In this document: positions 24,497 to 26,645 of the stretch, one piece after another | Layout: each line of letters starts with the position of its first letter | Numbering within the stretch: position 1 is the first letter of the stretch | Assembly (NCBI GenBank): GCA_964402995.1 | Contig: CAYOEA010000013.1 | Coordinates: 1 to 26,645, forward strand | From: GCA-2686295 sp964402995 | GTDB taxonomy: Archaea; Nanobdellota; Nanobdellia; Woesearchaeales; GCA-2686295 | Direction: 5' to 3' | DNA: 26,645 nucleotides | The notes under the pieces: generated by a model | Seen by the model: only the letters and a program-made list of their open reading frames with translations | Told to the model about the DNA's origin: nothing | Databases searched by the model: none | Program-made: the position numbers and the translations under genes

Positions 24497-26155
24497 ATGA
24501 AAAGAACAATCACGCTCATAAGTGTATTATTAATACTAATTCTAATCAAAATATTTTTATTTCAAAATCCAATAATTAAAGAAAATATAGACTTAACTGA
24601 ATTTTCTAAATTAGAACAAGCAACAAACAAAACAGTTTTATTAGAACAAGAAAATGGAATCTATCAAATAAAATTAGTATACACTGTATTATATGATGAA
24701 ACAACAAAAGGATTAATAGAACTATACCAAAATGGATATGAAAATAGACTTTCGTTATTTGAAGATTTAATAGAAACAGAATCTGAACAAAAAATAAATG
24801 TTGAAACACAATTAGAATTCTTAAACATAAAAACTATTGGGAAAGATAAGTTAATCTATGATTGGAATATAGATCAATGGATAAGAACATTATCTAAACA
24901 CTACGAACATATGGACTATAATACGATTGTATTTGTTCCAATTCTTGAAACTAAATGGTGCATGGATGGTTTAAGTCAAGGATTTAACTACAAAAGCGAT
25001 GTTTTCTTTTGCATGGAAGAGTTCTTTAATCCAAAGAATAATATTGAAAATCAAGGTGCAATTGGTTTAATGACGCATAAATTCTTACATGGATACGGAT
25101 TCAATCACCAAAATCAAATGTACAAACAATACGCATTATTAGATTGGTATCAAGGTCTTCCTGAAACAAATATATTATTACATGGAAACTTTAGAGACTA
25201 TAAAGCCCCATTTCTTGATGAATATAATTTAAAAGTATTAAATATAATCAATAGAACAAAATATGAAACTAATTGTTTAGATGTGGAAGGCTATAAATGT
25301 GAAAGTGAAAACTTATTCTTCTGCAAAGATTCATGGGGTCCCTTCTGTCAAGATATAGATAAAGATGACATTGTAGATAATGAAGATACTTACGTTTTTT
25401 CAAGTCCAAAAAAAGGGAATGATAGTGATGGAGATGGAATAATAGATTCATTAGATTTATGTAATTGGAATAAAATTAAAGTGAATAATAAAGAAATTCC
25501 TCTTAAAATTGAAAGTGATTTATCAAGTCAAAAATTACAATTTAGTGGAAAGAATATAATCATAAAAGAAATAAGTGGTGAACCTATGATTATGAGAGGA
25601 GGATTTATTTTCTTTAATGAAACAAATGCAGAAATATCAAAAACAAACAGCATACAACTAAGTAGTAAAAATAAACTATGGAGAATAAAAGTAAACTATA
25701 AATATCAAAATAAAGAATACTATAGGTCATACTATTTATATTTTAAAGGGTTTGGTGCAGATTTTGTATATGAAAAAGAATGGTTCTACTTCAACAGATT
25801 TGGCTGTGATACACCAATAGAAGTTGATTTTAGAAAACAAGAAACTTATGATTCAGATAAAAATCTAATTCCAGATGAAGAATTATTTTTCTGGATGAAA
25901 AACTTAACTACTAATTATGATTGGGATGGAGATGCAATTTCAGACCTAGAAGATAGCCTTCCAACAGTAACAGGAAATTGTAGTTACAAAAACATTCAAG
26001 GAGTAAAAGATAGTGATGAAGATGGTTTTTGCGATCCTGGAGTAATAGATTTAGAATCAAAAAGAGTACATTTCTTCGAACTTGGAACTAAAATTCTTTG
26101 GCCAGAATTAGTTGATGAGTGCCCGTATAAAGCAGGCAAGAATAGAGGCTGTTAA
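24497..26155 (+). CDS. Exported metzincin-like protein with Lys in place of catalytic Glu and Asp-rich repeats
   Basis: This 552-residue protein begins with a signal or anchor segment (about 4-22). Around residues 194-204 it reads HKFLHGYGFNH, which fits the metzincin zinc motif HExxHxxGxxH at every fixed position except that the catalytic Glu is Lys195 (codon AAA). The three His ligands and the Gly are kept, so it may bind zinc without normal peptidase activity. The C-terminal half has Asp-rich stretches like thrombospondin type 3 calcium repeats: DIDKDDIVDNED, NDSDGDGIIDSLDLC, YDWDGDAISDLED and DSDEDGFCDPG. The very end is ECPYKAGKNRGC. Many Cys suggest disulfides outside the cell. I know no named family for the whole protein. 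An adhesin or surface-binding role is a guess. Confidence 0.7.
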   Translation: MKRTITLISVLLILILIKIFLFQNPIIKENIDLTEFSKLEQATNKTVLLEQENGIYQIKLVYTVLYDETTKGLIELYQNGYENRLSLFEDLIETESEQKINVETQLEFLNIKTIGKDKLIYDWNIDQWIRTLSKHYEHMDYNTIVFVPILETKWCMDGLSQGFNYKSDVFFCMEEFFNPKNNIENQGAIGLMTHKFLHGYGFNHQNQMYKQYALLDWYQGLPETNILLHGNFRDYKAPFLDEYNLKVLNIINRTKYETNCLDVEGYKCESENLFFCKDSWGPFCQDIDKDDIVDNEDTYVFSSPKKGNDSDGDGIIDSLDLCNWNKIKVNNKEIPLKIESDLSSQKLQFSGKNIIIKEISGEPMIMRGGFIFFNETNAEISKTNSIQLSSKNKLWRIKVNYKYQNKEYYRSYYLYFKGFGADFVYEKEWFYFNRFGCDTPIEVDFRKQETYDSDKNLIPDEELFFWMKNLTTNYDWDGDAISDLEDSLPTVTGNCSYKNIQGVKDSDEDGFCDPGVIDLESKRVHFFELGTKILWPELVDECPYKAGKNRGC

Positions 26156-26180
26156 AAGATAAAATTTAACTCTAGTTAAT

Positions 26181-26229
26181 CGAAAGGTATATAAAGTAAA
26201 ACCATATTAAGATATATAAATATAGAGGA
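26181..26229 (+). promoter_or_regulatory. BRE/TATA promoter and Shine-Dalgarno for the ribbon-helix-helix gene
   Basis: CGAAAGG (26181-26187) followed by TATATAA (26188-26194) looks like a BRE plus TATA box. A start about 25 bases downstream would give a leader of 15-20 bases that contains AGAGGA (26224-26229), six bases before the ATG at 26236. A second AT-rich match (TATATAAATATA) overlaps the expected start site. Confidence 0.55.
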
Positions 26230-26235
26230 ATAAAT

Positions 26236-26388
26236 ATGGTTAAACAAAAAGTATCTATGACTATCGACCAACATGTCTATGAGCAATTTAAAAAATATTG
26301 CGAAAAGAACGGCATGAAAGTTTCTACAAAAGTCGAATTAATGCTTAAAGAATTAATAAAAGATACTTCATTAAAAGAATTCATATAA
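26236..26388 (+). CDS. Small ribbon-helix-helix DNA-binding protein
   Basis: This is a 50-residue protein, too short to appear in a usual ORF list. The N-terminus (KQKVSMTID) would be the DNA-contacting beta strand, HVYEQFKKYCEKN the first helix and VSTKVELMLKELI the second, in the order and length of CopG/Arc-type repressors, which bind DNA as dimers of dimers. It has its own BRE/TATA promoter and an SD (AGAGGA). It is followed after about 30 bases by a region with a large inverted repeat, which makes self-regulation or control of the next gene plausible, though no operator can be proven. The family call rests on pattern and length only. Confidence 0.7.
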   Translation: MVKQKVSMTIDQHVYEQFKKYCEKNGMKVSTKVELMLKELIKDTSLKEFI

Positions 26389-26417
26389 TAATTTAATAAT
26401 TTGTGTTGTTGTAAAAT

Positions 26418-26611
26418 AGAAGCGTGTGTTGTGTTGTGAGAATGGAGTTAGCTGGTGCCAAGAAGGCATATACTAATACTGGTAATAGTAATTTCAATAA
26501 CAATCTTAATTCTAAATTTATTTATGAAGAACAAATGCTAATAGATTATTCTGCAGCGCAAAATAACATACAAACAATTTCTAATTACAATCACAACACA
26601 ACACAGCTTCT
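26418..26611. repeat. Long inverted repeat around the start of the last reading frame
   Basis: The left arm (26418-26439) and right arm (26591-26611) are reverse complements over 21 positions, with one extra G in the left arm (26424). The spacer is 151 bases. The uninterrupted core is 15 bases (26425-26439 with 26591-26605), made of GTGTTGT-type units that are unlike the surrounding AT-rich sequence; a further GTGTTGT copy lies at 26403-26409. The arms could pair in RNA, mark a mobile element or invertible segment, or be protein sites; sequence alone does not decide. Confidence 0.75.
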
Positions 26612-26645
26612 GCTCAAACAACAGAGCAGAAGCATCTTACTCACA
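26442..26645 (+). CDS. Asn/Gln-rich reading frame, partial at right edge
   Basis: From the ATG at 26442 the frame stays open for all 68 codons to the window end. I recognise no family. The product is rich in Asn, Gln, Ser and Thr (for example NTGNSNFNNNLNS and NYNHNTTQ), with no clear membrane segment in the visible part. An open frame of this length is unlikely by chance in such AT-rich DNA, since stop codons are frequent, but the low-complexity composition and the inverted repeat inside it leave doubt. In-frame GTG codons at 26424 and 26436 are alternative starts; TTTAATAA at 26392-26399 is about 29 bases before 26424. No good SD precedes the ATG. It might be a surface protein or a remnant of a mobile element. 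Confidence 0.45.
   Translation, partial: MELAGAKKAYTNTGNSNFNNNLNSKFIYEEQMLIDYSAAQNNIQTISNYNHNTTQLLLKQQSRSILLT
26606..26633. repeat. Perfect 10-bp hairpin
   Basis: GCTTCTGCTC (26606-26615) and GAGCAGAAGC (26624-26633) are exact reverse complements around an 8-base loop, giving a G+C-rich stem in AT-rich DNA. The left half shares GCTTCT with the right arm of the larger inverted repeat, so the hairpin and the long-range pairing exclude each other. It is not followed by a T-run, so it does not look like a simple terminator, and it lies in an open reading frame. Confidence 0.7.

Noticed and set aside
25350..26030. Repeat array in DNA at the Asp-rich region of the last long gene
   Set aside because: The similarity is at protein level (DxDxDG-type segments) and the DNA copies are diverged, so it is not a nucleotide repeat array.

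Overview
The window is very AT-rich and tightly packed. It looks like a chromosomal segment of an archaeon. The evidence for archaea is that most transcription units begin with a TATA-like box centred about 24-30 bases before the ATG and have no room for a leader, a few genes instead carry a Shine-Dalgarno (SD) sequence, genes in an operon often overlap by ATGA, and the enzymes fit polyprenyl-phosphate-dependent surface glycosylation. A small-genome DPANN-type lineage (Woesearchaeota or Pacearchaeota style) would fit, but that is inference. No rRNA, tRNA, CRISPR array or transposase was seen, and no stretch longer than about 300 bases lacks a gene.

Layout. (1) Positions 1-1882, minus strand: a Wzm/Wzt-type ABC exporter for a lipid-linked glycan. 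Its ATPase carries a C-terminal Wzt-like domain and runs off the left edge. (2) 1957-2982, plus: a radical SAM enzyme with a short SPASM/twitch-like tail. (3) 3037-5556, minus: a large GT-C-like membrane protein and a dolichyl-phosphate-mannose-synthase-like GT2. (4) 5642-16252, plus: a cobalamin-binding-type radical SAM enzyme with an extra C-terminal cysteine cluster, a second GT2, a DUF5989-like membrane protein, and then a coupled operon of DUF2079-like protein, GT-C, SGNH hydrolase, GT-C and a NodU-type O-carbamoyltransferase. (5) 16301-22065, minus: a GT-C, two more cobalamin-binding-type radical SAM enzymes and a UDP-galactopyranose-mutase/HemY-like flavoprotein. (6) 22130-23707, minus: another GT-C of the same cysteine-marked subfamily. 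(7) 23870-26155, plus: two exported or membrane-anchored proteins, the second with a metzincin-like zinc motif that lacks the catalytic Glu and with Asp-rich calcium-type repeats. (8) 26236-26645: a 50-residue ribbon-helix-helix protein, then the start of an Asn/Gln-rich reading frame lying inside a long inverted repeat, cut by the right edge.

How it may work together (inference). The GT2 enzymes make polyprenyl-phosphate sugars. The ABC exporter moves a lipid-linked glycan outward. Several multi-span GT-C enzymes add sugars on the outer face. The carbamoyltransferase, the SGNH hydrolase and three or four radical SAM enzymes would decorate or modify the glycan or its lipid. The two exported proteins next to the cluster, one with Asn-X-Ser/Thr sequons in its tail, are candidate acceptors or surface components. 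The DUF5989-carbamoyltransferase-SGNH association, known from bacterial polysaccharide loci, set among GT-C and B12-type radical SAM genes is the most system-like part of the window.
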